A DNA stretch of 64,000 bases from Carya illinoinensis (taxonomy: Eukaryota > Streptophyta > Magnoliopsida > Fagales > Juglandaceae): assembly GCF_018687715.1 (NCBI RefSeq), contig NC_056752.1:52856653-52920652 (forward strand). Direction: 5' to 3'. The translations under genes and the position numbers were made by a program. Positions within the stretch are counted from its first letter, which is position 1. Each line of letters begins with the position of its first letter. This document shows positions 1 through 13,039 of this stretch, one piece after another. The notes below the pieces were generated by a model. That model saw only the letters and a program-made list of their open reading frames with translations, had not been told where the DNA came from and did no database searches.

Positions 1-1322
1 CTCACGTACGTCAGGGAAAAAAAAAAAACTTAAAGCCGAATCTAAAGAAATCCTAAAAGGGAACGTAGATTATTTTTTAACGTCAAAAGCATGACGATCG
101 AGGATTATCCCCGTGAGGATTCCATTGATCAATCAGCCACTAATATATATTTATGTTAATCCTTAAATACATTCTGTCTGATCACTGATCAGGTCAAGTT
201 TTGCAGTCATTTCAATAATTAGCCAATTCCTTAAACACCCATATTCTCCCTCCCTCTCTCTCTCTCTCTCTAGATCATCGAGTGACATTATATTCAGAGA
301 GTGTCATATCAAGTTGATTTAAGTGACATAGTTGAATATTTGGCAAAATGTTAGGTAAGCCTCCACCTTTGCAATGCCTATTACTCATCTAATTTACACA
401 AGTTTAGGAATCTGTTAGACGATAGACTATAAACTATATAGTCAATATCTAATCATCAATAACACGAAGTCTAACAAAACAAAAGTTTCAACAGGAGCTT
501 GCTCTCTCTCTCTCTCCTTTTTTTATTTTTTATTTTTAAATATTCACGTTGCCTTGGGAAGTAATTCTTTGACATTTGATGGATAAGTGAGAACCATCTT
601 TCAAGATCACACAAGGCTCTTTTGTTCGTGTTTTCTAGGGTTATTTTTTCTTCATGAGCAAGGAAAATGACAAGGAAAAAGCAAGTTCTGTCGGTATGGT
701 ATGATTTAAAAAAGTCTTAGGGTGGAAGGTAGCAATATATTGCATTAAAAAAAGACCAACACGGGGAAAAATACTATTTGTTCTGATTTAGATATGTGAA
801 CTCCCTAGAGTTAACTTGGAGTATTACTTTTAATTGATCAGATAATATTAATAGTCATCATATTTAATTTAGAAATAAAAGTAATTTGACTTATAAGAGC
901 TGGTGCCACTCATAATATGTCAAACCCGAGACCTAGGCCCAAGCCCAAGACCAAGTCCAAGCTCACGAGGAGCCTAGCAATGGGGGCCGGCCACACGACC
1001 TCATTCTCAGTGAGTCCCTTTTCCCCTTTCAGTTCTCCTCTCTCGAGTTTCCTTCTCCCTCGATACCCCTCTTCCCAGATGCAAACTCCCCACTCCTTAT
1101 CAGTTATCTCAATCAATTTCCTTCCTCTCAAAACATAATCCATAACAAATTTTCCTTTATTTTCTCACCCACAAATCTCTTCTTAACAGACTCTCACTCC
1201 ATCTCATACGTAATTTTGGATGTTACTATCGTGGGTCTTCTTGGATCAGGAGGCCATTGTCAAGCAGTGCCATTCACCACAAAAATCATCGTCACGGGCT
1301 AGTACTCTTAATGTCAGTAAGC

Positions 1323-1327
<5 letters not shown>

Positions 1328-1420
<93 letters not shown>

Positions 1421-1421
1421 G
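1328..1421. repeat. (CT)n microsatellite followed by (AT)n
   Basis: About 74 bases of uninterrupted CT dinucleotides run into about ten AT dinucleotides. The same compound CT-then-AT arrangement recurs at 4,131-4,209. Tracts this long are usually polymorphic in length between individuals. Confidence 0.95.
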
Positions 1422-1612
1422 TGCCAATCCATATCTCACTCTCATTCTCTCCGTTGAGCAATACTGTCACCATTGTCAACACTATTGTCAGTTGTTTTTC
1501 ATGCAAATCTTGGCTCAGAAATTCCTTGAGTGTTCTTGCCAAGAGTTAGCCGCAGCACACCATCGCACATGGCCACAACGAGCACCTCCCTCCTCGTGGT
1601 ACATCGTCGTTG

Positions 1613-2425
1613 TGTAACACCATTCTAATTCTGGTTCTGATACGATGATTATGATTCTATTATATGATTGGTACCAACATCTCTGATATGAGTACACCCA
1701 CTTTGAAAACAAAGTGGTTAGCATAGTCTTTCTTGTGTACACACTTAGTGCTCCAAGAATGAATAAATGGAAGATTTACATTCTGATATTGTCTGGTTTG
1801 GCCACCGAGGATAGCACAACTCTATCATGAGGGTTAAACATGATCTCTGATATGATATGATATGATAAGATGATGATGTTCAGTCATGCTATGCCAAAAG
1901 ATTTTTTAATATGAATAGTTTGAAATGTCACTCTAATATTCTGATAACATGATTTTGAGATCTGCATATCGAAACTGAAATATTTTGTTTCTGCATTTTG
2001 AACTATCGGAAAATACTCATGTTTATATACTAGTATATATTTTTTACTTAATGAGTTGTTGATAACTCATAGCTTATCTCTATAATATTTTTAGATGTTT
2101 TAGATGTTTCGACTAGAGATCAAGAATAAGAAATATGGGTATAACTATGTGAGTATAGTGAATTAAGTGCAAAGAGGATACAGCTTTGATTATTGGAGAA
2201 TTGCTTTCAGTAGATTTGTTGTTCTATTGACTTGGGTTATTGGGATGTTTTGAGACTTTGTGACGTCTTAGATTAATTATGCTTAAGTAGTTGACGTGAA
2301 TCATGTGATGCAATGAGTATATATATGTTTGATAGAGAATTTTGTAGTATATATATACTATGTGGTTGGAAAACGATTTTAAGTGGCAGAAGCTAACTCC
2401 CTAAACTTATGGGACCGGGGTATTA
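1613..2425. mobile_element. Possible LTR or LTR fragment (TGTAACACC...GGGGTATTACA)
   Basis: The segment begins TGTAACACC and ends GGGGTATTACA, the terminal style of many plant Gypsy LTRs and of the clearer solo LTR at 43,335-46,674. It contains a short TGATATGA tandem run. The five bases on each side do not match, so no target duplication supports it. It may be a decayed or truncated LTR, or a chance likeness. Confidence 0.3.
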
Positions 2426-4130
2426 CATAATAACCATTTAATAAACCCTAAATATTTAATAGAAATATATTTATACTTTATACTTCATTATAGGATGGTA
2501 ATTAAATTCCAAAAATTAACATTATTTTAGCATTTATTTGTTCTAGCTGTTAGCTAGCTAGTGTCTGAACTACCAAACTGACCCAGGAATCACCTAGACA
2601 AGTACAACTTCAAACTGCATGTAATACGTTGGCTTCATTTGATTGCAATAACCTTCAATTTCGGTTCAAGATAAGATGAGTTTTTTCTTTCATTTTTCCC
2701 CCACATTATTTTGATGATCTTTTCCTACTCGATGATCATGTCTTATACTTTCATTTGTCATTGCAGATTCCAAATCAATTGTATGTTACCCAATATTTCT
2801 GATGTAAATACTGATTAGATAAACATTAACCACTTATGATTAACTAACCCGCAGCTTCAAAATGCATTGTGTATTATGTATAATAGTTATCAACGCTGAT
2901 AATTAAATAGATGCATCTACGTACTTTGCTTTACGACAATGTAGATCATGAAAGCGATATTAACGATTATAGGACGAAGTTTTCCTAAATTTCTCAAGAT
3001 ATATAATTCCATGCGCATTGACTTCCGATCCTCGGAATGCCAACAACTTTTGAGCTCAAAAGTATGAATTTTGTGGCATAAATATTTATTAATAAAATAT
3101 TTTATATACGGTCAATTTTAAGTATTTTTATATTTAATTAATTGTACGTGAGCTAATAATACTACTTTTGTTGCAAACACGTGCGTACCAGATAGAATAG
3201 AAAATAATGGAAGACTGAGCACGCACTTTCCTCAAAATTTGCTCTTTCCACGGTATGAAGTTGATCAGGCTACCTCTCTCTTTCAGTCTTTCAGGGAAAT
3301 TAAATGGAAGTTGAGAAAGTACAGTTTCCCTCTCCACAAACAAGGTCCCGATGTGCCTGTACAGAACAGAACAGAATTAGGGATGAGTCCAAATGTAATC
3401 CCACGTGCAGAAATGAAACTCAGGGAAGAAGCCAACGGGACATTCCCACATGTCAATAGGAGAGGCAGTTTTGTCGTTACATGTTGATAAAAGGCGTTCG
3501 TGGGGACGGCGACACGACAAATGGCCGACAAGTAGATGGGGTATGGATTGAAGAAGTTGATTTATGGAGCCTCTAAATTGCTTTATCATGGGTGCTGTCC
3601 CATGCTATATGCTAAAACAACTATGCATCTTTTTCATAAAACAGAACTACCAAAGAAAGAAGGAGCCCAGACCCCCACCACCCGGCCCCTCTCGAGATAA
3701 AGCATGATCGATCAGTTTTTTTTATTTTTCTTTTATTCTCAGAAGAAATTAGTGAAACACAAAAAGAAGGAGATACTGATGATGGATGAAGATCTAGCTA
3801 GATTAATAGAAAGTCATTGGCTTTTGAGTGCACTTGCTTTTGAAAATGTATGTTTTGATTGTCCTGGACCCCTGGTCAGTGAATACCAAATATGATTCCT
3901 TGTGTTGTCTTTTGCTTGCTTGCTTTGTCCAATCAATCTGGACCCAAAATCAAAGGGAGAGATTTTTTCTGTCTGGCTATGTATGTGGGTGTGAATGAGT
4001 AGTTTGGAGAGAAAGTTAGGGATTTCCCATCACTGTCTCACCCCAATAAGAAAGATCTTAGGATATGGATTACTACTCAAAAAGGACAAATTGTAGTCTT
4101 CTGATTTCTACTTCAAAAGTGACCGTAGAA

Positions 4131-4131
4131 C

Positions 4132-4193
<62 letters not shown>

Positions 4194-4209
4194 TATATAT
4201 ATATATATA
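4131..4209. repeat. (CT)n then (AT)n compound microsatellite
   Basis: Nearly pure CT dinucleotides for about 58 bases are followed by AT dinucleotides. It lies in intergenic DNA with no gene nearby. Confidence 0.9.
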
Positions 4210-5118
4210 GGTAGCTAGGTTTGGCTGCCCTCCATTGTTACGCAAGCAAGGGAATTGAGACATCATATCAGTAAAGTAATCATGGTATGAACATTTCTGG
4301 CCAGATTCTCTGACCCAAATTTCCGACTGCACGTTTTTTATTTTTATTTGTGGTCGAGCTCGGGTATATACATGTATGTATACATATACATATATATATA
4401 TAATTAATCCCTGTTGATCACTCCACATCCCCTCCACATCCCCACACCTGATGCAGATCTCCCAGCGCCACCCCGCAACTTCCCTCCCTCTATCTAGCGC
4501 TGCTGCGCTGCCCCCCCTTGTTCGCTCTTAAGTCTGCCCAGCGCCGCGCCTCTGCTCGTTTGGGGCGAGAGAGAAGAAAGTCGGTTTATTTTTATTTTCA
4601 TTTTTGTCAATGAACCCGATCTGATGACACGTAAGGTGTGAGATGTAAAATTGAGAAACTGACTGATGAGAAGTATTAGTGATAAAAGAAGTATCATAAT
4701 TTCATTTTACGTATCCATAGGTTGAGCAAACTTGCACAGAACTCCATTCTTGAGCTGTCATATATAATAATCATAACAAAAACACAAATAACAAATAACA
4801 AAGAATAAAGCTGTACCGTTTAAATCTACCTCTCAGTAAAAAAAAAATTATTTATTTTTTATTTAATTATTAAGAAAGTGATTTTAAGTGTATCGATATA
4901 TTTTTTTTATTTTTTAAAAATATTTAAATATATTAAAAAAATATGACAAGAAAAATATAAAAAAAAAAATTAAAGTAAACTAGCAATAAGGTTGAACGGT
5001 ACTACTCAAGCGTTAACAAAATTATTACCATTGTTTTTTATAAAAAAATAATAATAATAACTCACTAATTAATAAGAATAACCACATTTAACAAACTGTT
5101 GAAATTATGGATCATTTA

Positions 5119-5440
5119 GGTCATGTTTGGATGTTGAGTTAAGTCGAGTTCTTTATTAATAGCAGTAAATTGAGATGATGGAGTGAATTTTGTGAGATTC
5201 ACTTAAGATGAATTTAGGTCATATATTTGGATGTTAAGATGAGTTTAGATATATTTATAGAAAGTTAAAAATGGTTGTGGGTCCTGAGTGTAAAGAGGTA
5301 TTAAGTTGAAAAATATTGTAAGTCTCACATGTAAATAAGTTTTGAATTGAGATAAATTTAACAATTTGAAAATTGAATATTTAGATGTTAAATATAACTT
5401 AAAATTAGACTAAATTGAGAAGTCCATATTCCAATTGGGG
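5119..5440. repeat. Miniature-element-like repeat of the GTTTGGATGTTGAGTT type
   Basis: The segment begins GGTCATGTTTGGATGTTGAG and is rich in GATGAGTT-like motifs. Its wording resembles the segments at 42,265-42,445, 56,055-56,255 and 61,901-62,092. These are probably non-autonomous DNA transposons of one superfamily. Its ends and target duplication are not clear, so the borders are approximate. Confidence 0.4.
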
Positions 5441-6088
5441 CGTTAGTAATTTAAATTAGAGATAGTTTTGGTTATAACCATTATCTCTTATTCATCCCTA
5501 CTTTCACCCACACCCCTCTATATCTACTGAGAATTAACAAATACTGTGCGCACTGTATCATCTCATCCTCCATCCTTGTTTATGAGAATTGGAGAGAATC
5601 TCAATTATATCCATTGAGACTGAAGCATCCAAGACCATCAACAACTTATTCTATGTAAGCTTTAACTACCAGAAAATTCATGAGTATCACCCAAATAGAA
5701 AAAGTTACCTAGAAATACCTTAGTTGAATGGTTCATCGATGAATTCCCAAATCGCATGCATTGGGCTGACAGAGAAGTTTCCTTGAGAAATTGCTTGCTA
5801 GTAATTTTTCTTCAGGGCTTTCTTTTTTTTTTTTTGCTCGTTTCATTTATTTATGGCACAAATAAATTGAAAAAAAAAAAAAAGATTTGAGTAATGAAGA
5901 AATTATGAACTTCACTGCGGATTGCAAGTTGTTACAGATATGAAGAGAATATAATGCACTGCCCACCGAAAAACAAAATCCCATCTCAAAAACAGAAGAG
6001 GATGCCCTCAACCAGAAAAAGAGTATCAATGTAAGAATACAAGTTCACCACAAGCACCGGCAAGGAAAAAAGAACACTAATATTAACC

Positions 6089-6454
6089 TCATTTGCTCAA
6101 CCAGTAGATAAAAATGAGAAATGTGCACACGGATGCAACAAGTGAAAGTATAATGGTATCCATAGACTTTTTCCTCTTTATTGCTGAGAGTATGCTATTA
6201 ACCTGCACCATCATGTCAAAGTAGAATGTCAATCAACAAGACGAGTATAAACAGTTTATATCTTTTCTCTCTTTTTATCAGGTCTCCGGTTTTCCATGGC
6301 ATCGTGTGGGTGTAATATTGGGCAGAAGCTGATGGAGATTCAAGAATCCCGTGAAATATGAATTTTGATCCCAACATGTTGCAAATTGTGCATAAGATGA
6401 AAAAAATCCTACTATTCGTAGGACAATAGAAGAATTCTATCTTAGCAAATACCA

Positions 6455-6486
<32 letters not shown>

Positions 6487-9400
6487 TTCTCCAAAAAATT
6501 AAAAAAAAAAAAAAAACACGTAAAAATTGAAACAACCCAGCTGGAAGACTTTCAAGATTTTATGTAATTAACAGAACATAGTAGAAGTATCTATGAGGAC
6601 AACAAAGTCCACATACCGTTGGGAGGCGGCTGCTAACATTGCTGAGCTTTGAATTGATGCCACCAAAAGTGGAACGTTGGATGACAAGTGAACCAAGCGT
6701 TGCTTGAGCTTGCGAAATCACAGTATCCATCTGCAGAATCATAGCATGAGCTGAGAGCAGGCAATTCATTATAAGCAGAAGTTGAAAACTAATATATGTT
6801 TTTCCCCTCAAGTATAAGTACTCACCAAAATAGAATCACTTTACGAAAAACTTTGTAAATGCGTCCACAATAAATAATCCACACAACAGAAACCATTGAA
6901 ATACAAACAACCTTCAACTCAAGGGTTCATATTATTCAGCCACTTAAACCACAAGGCTACAAGGTCAGAGAGCCAGACCAAGATTGTCACCACTCCAACA
7001 AAACATTTTCAGAACGACATACTTGACCAATAAATCTTGACCATCGAATTTGATTAAGCAAGTATTGGCCTGGATAATAGGAAAGAAATTTTTCACCCCC
7101 GGGATAGCCGATGTTCCTGGACACCAGGTGCCAAAAAAAGAAAAAGAAAAAGAAAAAAGAAAAGAACAAAACTTTTCAGTTCCCAAGCTAGAACAGAAGT
7201 AGCAATGAATCAATCCCCTCCCTTCCTCTGTTTTTAATTTTTTTACTTCAAACAACACGAAACTCATTCCATCAGAAGACAAAGGAGAAATACCTGTGCC
7301 TTTATTTAATAGCATGGATGCCATAGGGACAAGGATGGCAGTCAGGATAGTGAAACTCTTCACACAACCACTCCCATATGTTTAAGATCCAAGCCGGTGT
7401 GGAAGTTTTTGTTTTTCAACACATGGATTATTTTTTGTGGGATTCGTACTTCACCAAGCCTACTACTGACTTATGATGTGTTTACAATGCTTAATATGCC
7501 AAAATATCATATTTAGACATTACAAATATTCCATTTGTTACAAAAAGGGAGAAATTGCAAAAGTAATCAGGTGACCATCCTTCTGTCTAGTCTTTGACAA
7601 GAAAAGAACAAGATATATATTGTGGCTACAACTTAATCAACACATAATTCTAAACATCGGGTGTGAGTTTGACACATGCAAATAACAACTGCTACAAACA
7701 GGAAAACAAATATAGCATATTGAAGTAATCAGAGTAACAACCCCGCTTCATTGGTAATAAGCCAGATATATTGTTAGGTCCAAATAGGCACAAGGCAGGT
7801 TCACCATAATAAAAATCAACCCATCCTACACCTATTTCATACCCCCCGTACTGAGTACAGAAGTTGGTGAATGGGACCCTGCATTGTTGGGAAGGGAGAA
7901 GTTTTTGCCTTCTACAATAATTTCAAGGAACTCCAATTGTAACCATGACTAGTCCTTTGGGAGTATAGGGCCAGATATGGCTTAGACTTTCCTTGAATCA
8001 CTAAAAATATTATAAAACCTAATCCCAGACATAAGTGTGAGACTTGAGCCATGATACTTACAACAGAATGACCTGAAGAGGATATCAGAAATTTAAGAAA
8101 AGTAAATACTCCACGCTGACTATAGGAGGTGGTGAATGAGATACCTCATTGATTAGTTTGCCCCCCTTTATAATGATTATAAGGGCCTTGAATTATAATT
8201 CTGACTGATCATTTTAGAATAAACCCATATGTGATTTCCATGGGTTGTTACAACATGTCCCATCAAATTTCTTACCAAAGAAATATTATGTCAAACCTAA
8301 ACAAGGGCAAGGATCGCCAGATCATTTCCATATTCCCTTAGAAGCATAGGCAAAAATAAAATAAAATCACTTCATTACAAATTCAGGAACCCATCCACAC
8401 ATACATGAGCTGCAACACTAAAAAAGTAAAGAATATATGTGTAAATTCTAGCGTGAATCCATTCAAAGGAATGAATGCAATCATTAATTGCTTTGTTAAT
8501 TCCTCATTCTCAGCGAACCACTAAATTACAAAATTGATTAAATCTAATCTCACACTTCATACAAAACCTAAAATTCATCCAATAGAGGACAAGCACACAC
8601 ACAAATAAGAGAGGTACCATTTGAAGTTAACTATACCTGTCCTGTATTTCGGCTAATAGATGCATGCTCTTTTAGGAGTGCTTGCTCACCAGAACCAACA
8701 CCCTCTTCCAAGTCTAATCTTGTGCGATCAAACTCTCTAAAATCCTCAAGAAGTGAAGCGTGTTCCTTCTTAGCTCTAAGGCTGGAGCGGAGACGATAAA
8801 ACTCCTGCACTTCAATCATGTCTAACTAAAAGTTGGCATCTGATAGGTTCAATCTAAGTAAATAAATACTATAACGTAGCAAACAGAAATCCCAATTGAT
8901 TAATAAAAATTACAGTAAAACTAAGAATGGTAAGTAGATAAGCTGCTTCAGTGGCCTCTACAGCATGAGGCCAAGCTCAAAAACAAAATTCTTCCTAATG
9001 TAGGGGGGTTGTATGAAGCTTAAGAAGGTGCGATTGGTCAACCATAATAGTTAAATAGCCACCAATCTTCACTTTCCAGTAAACTCAGATCAAATACTGC
9101 TTAAGTTCTTCTCTCTCCTTCTTTCAAACAGAGATCCAGGGCAGAATAGATGCATGTGTTACAACAGCACAAGAACAGGCCCTAAGAGTAATCCTCTTGC
9201 TGTTGATTTTGGTGAGCAGGGAGCTTATACCCCTATGATTTACCCATCAAGTCAGCAGAAAGCACATGAAAGACAAAAAGGACAAAAGAAAAAGATAGTA
9301 TAACCCTTTTGAAACAATGCAAAAAATCTTCAAGACCCCTTACACGAAGACAATATCCCCTACTACAAAGTTTGATTCAAATTCATTTTAAATGATCCAG

Positions 9401-10659
9401 CTAAACATCAAATAAGAAGCCATGCTACCTGAGTGAGATCTTGCAGAATCTCCTGGTGCCTAGTCAACGTGTGAGAAACCATTTCTGTTCCCCCTGATGA
9501 TACCCAAGCTTGCATCTGTGAATTAACTTTCTGTAGCTGTTTTAACAGTCGATCTATCCCAGATTCAAGATCATTCTCTGAAGTATCATTTTTTGCAGGG
9601 ACCTTTGTAGAAACCGATTTACGATATGAATTCATTTGCTCATCCAACTGAGCTTCAAGCTTCCGAGCCTGCAATCACATATGGATAAAATATTCAGTGG
9701 AGGAAATTGCATTTAGTACCTAGCATGAATTAGGTGAGACCAGAAAATGTACACAAAAAAACCGTAATGCATTCCCTGCTCAATAGATGTAAATATTTTA
9801 AATGGCATGTCCAATGACAAATGGAGAACAGGCTGAAGGAACAGTTGTACAGAAAAGTTCCCGCAGAAACCCCTCCTTAAGCTTATGCAATCAAAACAAA
9901 TTAAAGCATCTTCTGAAGTTCGCATATTCTGTGATTGCATTTTTTTTATTATTATAATCGATTGCATTTCATATTGGAATCAGCTACCATCTCTCATGGT
10001 CTACATATTCAACCATCCAAGACAATCTTCTATGCACCATCTAAACCTAACCGGTACCTATAAGCTTCTAATACATCTGCAACTAGCAATTCATTTATTT
10101 TCAAAAAGACCCATTTACTATGTATTATTTGACTGACTAATCCTTTGTAACGGAATGGGTGAAGGGTCAGATGTTTTGGCAATTCCTCACGGGGTATGAA
10201 TCAAGATAATTTGAATCGGAGCTCTAGACGCTTCATTCCCAGCAAATAACTAAAACTAGTGCGACTCATAAATTATCTGCCTCGGGATTTTATTACAATA
10301 ACTACATCATCCCTTGGAAAAAAATAAATATAATTTCTTCGTTATATGCTTCATCTCACAAACTAAAATCAAATCAAATCAAATAAAAAATTAAAAAAAA
10401 TGAAGCGTAAAATAAGCTATAACAAGTTGATTCAAACATGCATATTCCCCGATCAGAAGAACCTCCAATTCCGGCTGCCGACAAACCGAAGGAAACAAAA
10501 GCAAACGTTTTAACATATGTTATCACATATTTCCGATTTAGATTATCGTCTACGATAATCTTTCAACAAGCAAATATAATTTAAAGAGAAATTTGAAAGG
10601 ATGAGAACCGATCGGACCTGTTTGCGAAGGGCATCCCAGGAGCTAGGCACATCCATCAT
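6089..10659 (-). CDS. GOS11: Golgi SNAP receptor complex member 1 (Qb-SNARE, GOS28 family)
   Basis: This tail-anchored SNARE drives membrane fusion in ER-Golgi and intra-Golgi vesicle traffic. Five coding exons can be read on the minus strand: 10618-10659, 9429-9668, 8637-8804, 6617-6730 and 6089-6202. All have GT-AG borders and phase 0 joins. They give 225 residues, close to my recollection of about 223 for Arabidopsis GOS11. The N-terminal part (about 10-120) has helical heptads starting with [20 protein letters not shown]. The Qb SNARE helix occupies about 130-200. The C-terminus is a membrane anchor (about 203-222, [19 protein letters not shown]) preceded by basic KRKKS. Two ATG codons lie in tandem at the start (MMDVPSS). 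The first is used here, and the second would shorten the protein by one residue. The orthology call is from family memory and is strong. Intron 4 carries a run of 30 C. Confidence 0.93.
6457..6486. repeat. Homopolymer of 30 C inside GOS11 intron 4
   Basis: Thirty consecutive C on the plus strand read as 30 G in the GOS11 pre-mRNA. A long A run follows shortly after. Such poly(C) tracts are rare in plant DNA and difficult to sequence, so the exact length is uncertain. Confidence 0.9.
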
Positions 10660-12979
10660 TCCTCCAAATCCTCTTTATCTGTGGAAAATTCTGGAACGTA
10701 CTCCTGTTCCTCCTCGTCGTCCTCTTTCTTCTCCGGAGGGATTTGGACTTCAAGGGGTTGTTCGGCAACAAGGACAGATCTTCTGCTTTTCTTAACGGCA
10801 ATTTGGCACTCAGATCCTAACCAACGGAGTGATTGCGTGTTCCTCAATTTTCAGAATAAATACTATTTCCCTTTTAATTCGATATTAAAAGGGAAATGCG
10901 ATATAACAAAGGAAAATGCTCACGACACGGGTGATTTCACGGACGCATGGCAACGAAGAAACAGTGTTGCAGGATCATTTAAAATTGCAAATAGTATTTA
11001 ATTTTGTTCATAATTTTTTTTTTAAATGTTGCGAGTTTGGTACGTTTTAAAATCATAAATATAATATTTTTTAATAATTATAACTTAAAATTTATTAATT
11101 TTAATTTTTAATTGCAATTTGTATGCTCTTTCAATTCTCAAAGTAATACTCATTTGATCAAATGTTGGTAATGTTCCTTTCAACATTGTCAAACCATTAA
11201 TGTTGAGCACCGTTACTAGACATAAAATATTTGATTATTTATTTTTTTTTTATTTTTTTAAAAAAACAACATCTACTATTAGAAATATGCATGTCTGTGT
11301 CTGTCCGTGAAATTGGCAAAAGTTACAAATTACAACGTTGTTGCAATTTAAATCCAAAGTAATAAAATTCATAGATTACATTCTTAATTTATTAAAAATG
11401 AAATTTTATGAATTTTGTTTTCCAATTAAAAGTGTAACCGGTTTAATTCGGTCTAATTTTGTATAAATTTGATATCAAACTAATATATACCGGTTTTATA
11501 TTTTCAAAAATCGATCTCGGACAGGTTATTATCCTAAATCGGTACTTTCAGCTTTATCAGTTCCGAGCCGGTTTAATCTGATTTTTCAATTTTAATCAAG
11601 TATTGATGTCATAAAAAAAGATAATTTTTTAATGTATACTAATTAACTAAAGTAAAATGTAATTTATATACTAATATATATTAGTCTTACTAATGTATTA
11701 CATATTTATTAAAATGAATATATTGAAAATTTATTAGATCATAAAATATAATTAATATATATATTTTATATTAATAACGTATGATCAAACAAATATTTAA
11801 ATTTAAGATTAAATTTATATTATAAATTATAATATAAAATTATTTCATATATAATTATATATTAAACATTTTATATAATATTAAAAATTAATTTATATAT
11901 ATATATATTTTATAAACCGGTTGTGCTGAAAAGCCAAGAACTAAAATTTGATCGAATTTTTAAAATGTAAGAACCTCAAATTTTCACCCCTCTCCCAACT
12001 TCCTAAAAGAGAGGTATTTTAAAATACCTCATATTTCTTCTTCTTTTCTTCTTCCTCTTACCAACCCTCGAACCATGGTTCTAGCGGAAGAAGCTACGCT
12101 AAATACGTGCTAGTTACCACCGAAGTTCGAGTAAGGCTGGTGACAGCACATTGGTTATTTTATTATTTATAAAGTAGGTATATTCTAACTCAGCCTGCTA
12201 TTTCTATCCTCTGTAACCACTGAGAAGGTGGACTAGTCCATGGGCTTTTGTTCTTCCTATTGGTTGGTTTAAATTTACAAATCGAAAGCCCAGGAAACTT
12301 TTATTCGAATTTAATTTACCAGTATAAATCATTACATTAGTCTAATATATAAAAAATAAAAAATTTGTTTTGCAGTTCTAAATGAGAAACTGAGTATGCA
12401 GTTCTATTGATAAATAAGAATAAAAGGAAAAAAATATATTATTTTAAAAAAGATATTATTATAATTTTAAAATTCTTTTAAACATAACTGTATGAATTTA
12501 TATGAGCAGTCTCTAAATAAGGATCGTATATAGACAAAGTCTAGAAATGTGAGAATTTCATGATAGTTCACTTGGGACAAAATCAAATTATAAAGATAGA
12601 GATCAATTGTTTTTTTTTCATTTAATTATTCAACTTATAATATAAAATATTACGATTTATCTTAACTTCTTTCATTTATATTCACGATGACTTACATTAC
12701 ACTTTTTAAATTATTTTACAGATAATTCATTTAAATAAAAAGATTTACTTAAAAAATATGATACATAAGAGACAATTTAAGATGGCATACGAAAAACAAT
12801 GGGCTCTACTATTAAATGCCTACTTGAATATTAATACAACTAGTAGGAGCGCATGCGATGCATGCGACTGTCTCCCTTTATTTGAAATTTGAAGAAAAAT
12901 ACGATAAGATATTGAATAGATATATCAAACACAACCTTATCCTCTCTAATCCTAGACAAAAGAGATGTCCATGTTTTAA
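10660..12979. other. Intergenic region: GOS11 leader side, then AT-rich DNA
   Basis: The first 200 bases are the likely 5' leader and promoter of GOS11, which is read leftward. From about 11,000 the sequence is very AT-rich with no credible open frame. A short more mixed stretch at 12,000-12,300 shows no recognisable coding content. The last 40 bases before the LINE share sequence with 41,070-41,110, as part of a duplicated block. Confidence 0.6.
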
Positions 12980-13039
12980 GTTGGACTAGAATGAATTATT
13001 TTCGGATTCAAACGCTGAAGAACAATCATTACTAAAACC
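12980..13039 (+). repeat. Left 60-bp target-site duplication of the LINE
   Basis: These 60 bases are repeated without a mismatch at 16,301-16,360, directly after the LINE poly(A). The match could extend by two A, which cannot be separated from the tail. A diverged third copy at about 41,111-41,181, with no LINE attached, shows that this sequence is host DNA and not part of the element. Confidence 0.92.

Larger units (their letters stand above)
1..5118. other. Intergenic region without a recognisable gene
   Basis: No protein-coding gene can be supported here. The open frames are short, and the longest ones run through CT repeats, giving Ser-Leu strings, so they are artefacts. The stretch is AT-rich with several CT and AT microsatellites, a possible LTR fragment and a short GC-rich patch near 4,440-4,560. 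A gene entering from the left cannot be excluded, because nothing upstream of the window is visible. Confidence 0.6.

Noticed and set aside
1220..1549. Open frames rich in Ser-Leu or Arg-Glu on both strands
   Set aside because: They are translations of the (CT)n/(AT)n microsatellite.
10656..10847. 63-codon acidic open frame directly upstream of and overlapping the GOS11 start, resembling an upstream ORF
   Set aside because: Its first codon is TTG and there is no ATG anywhere in the frame; a stop lies just before it. It is open leader sequence, not a canonical uORF.
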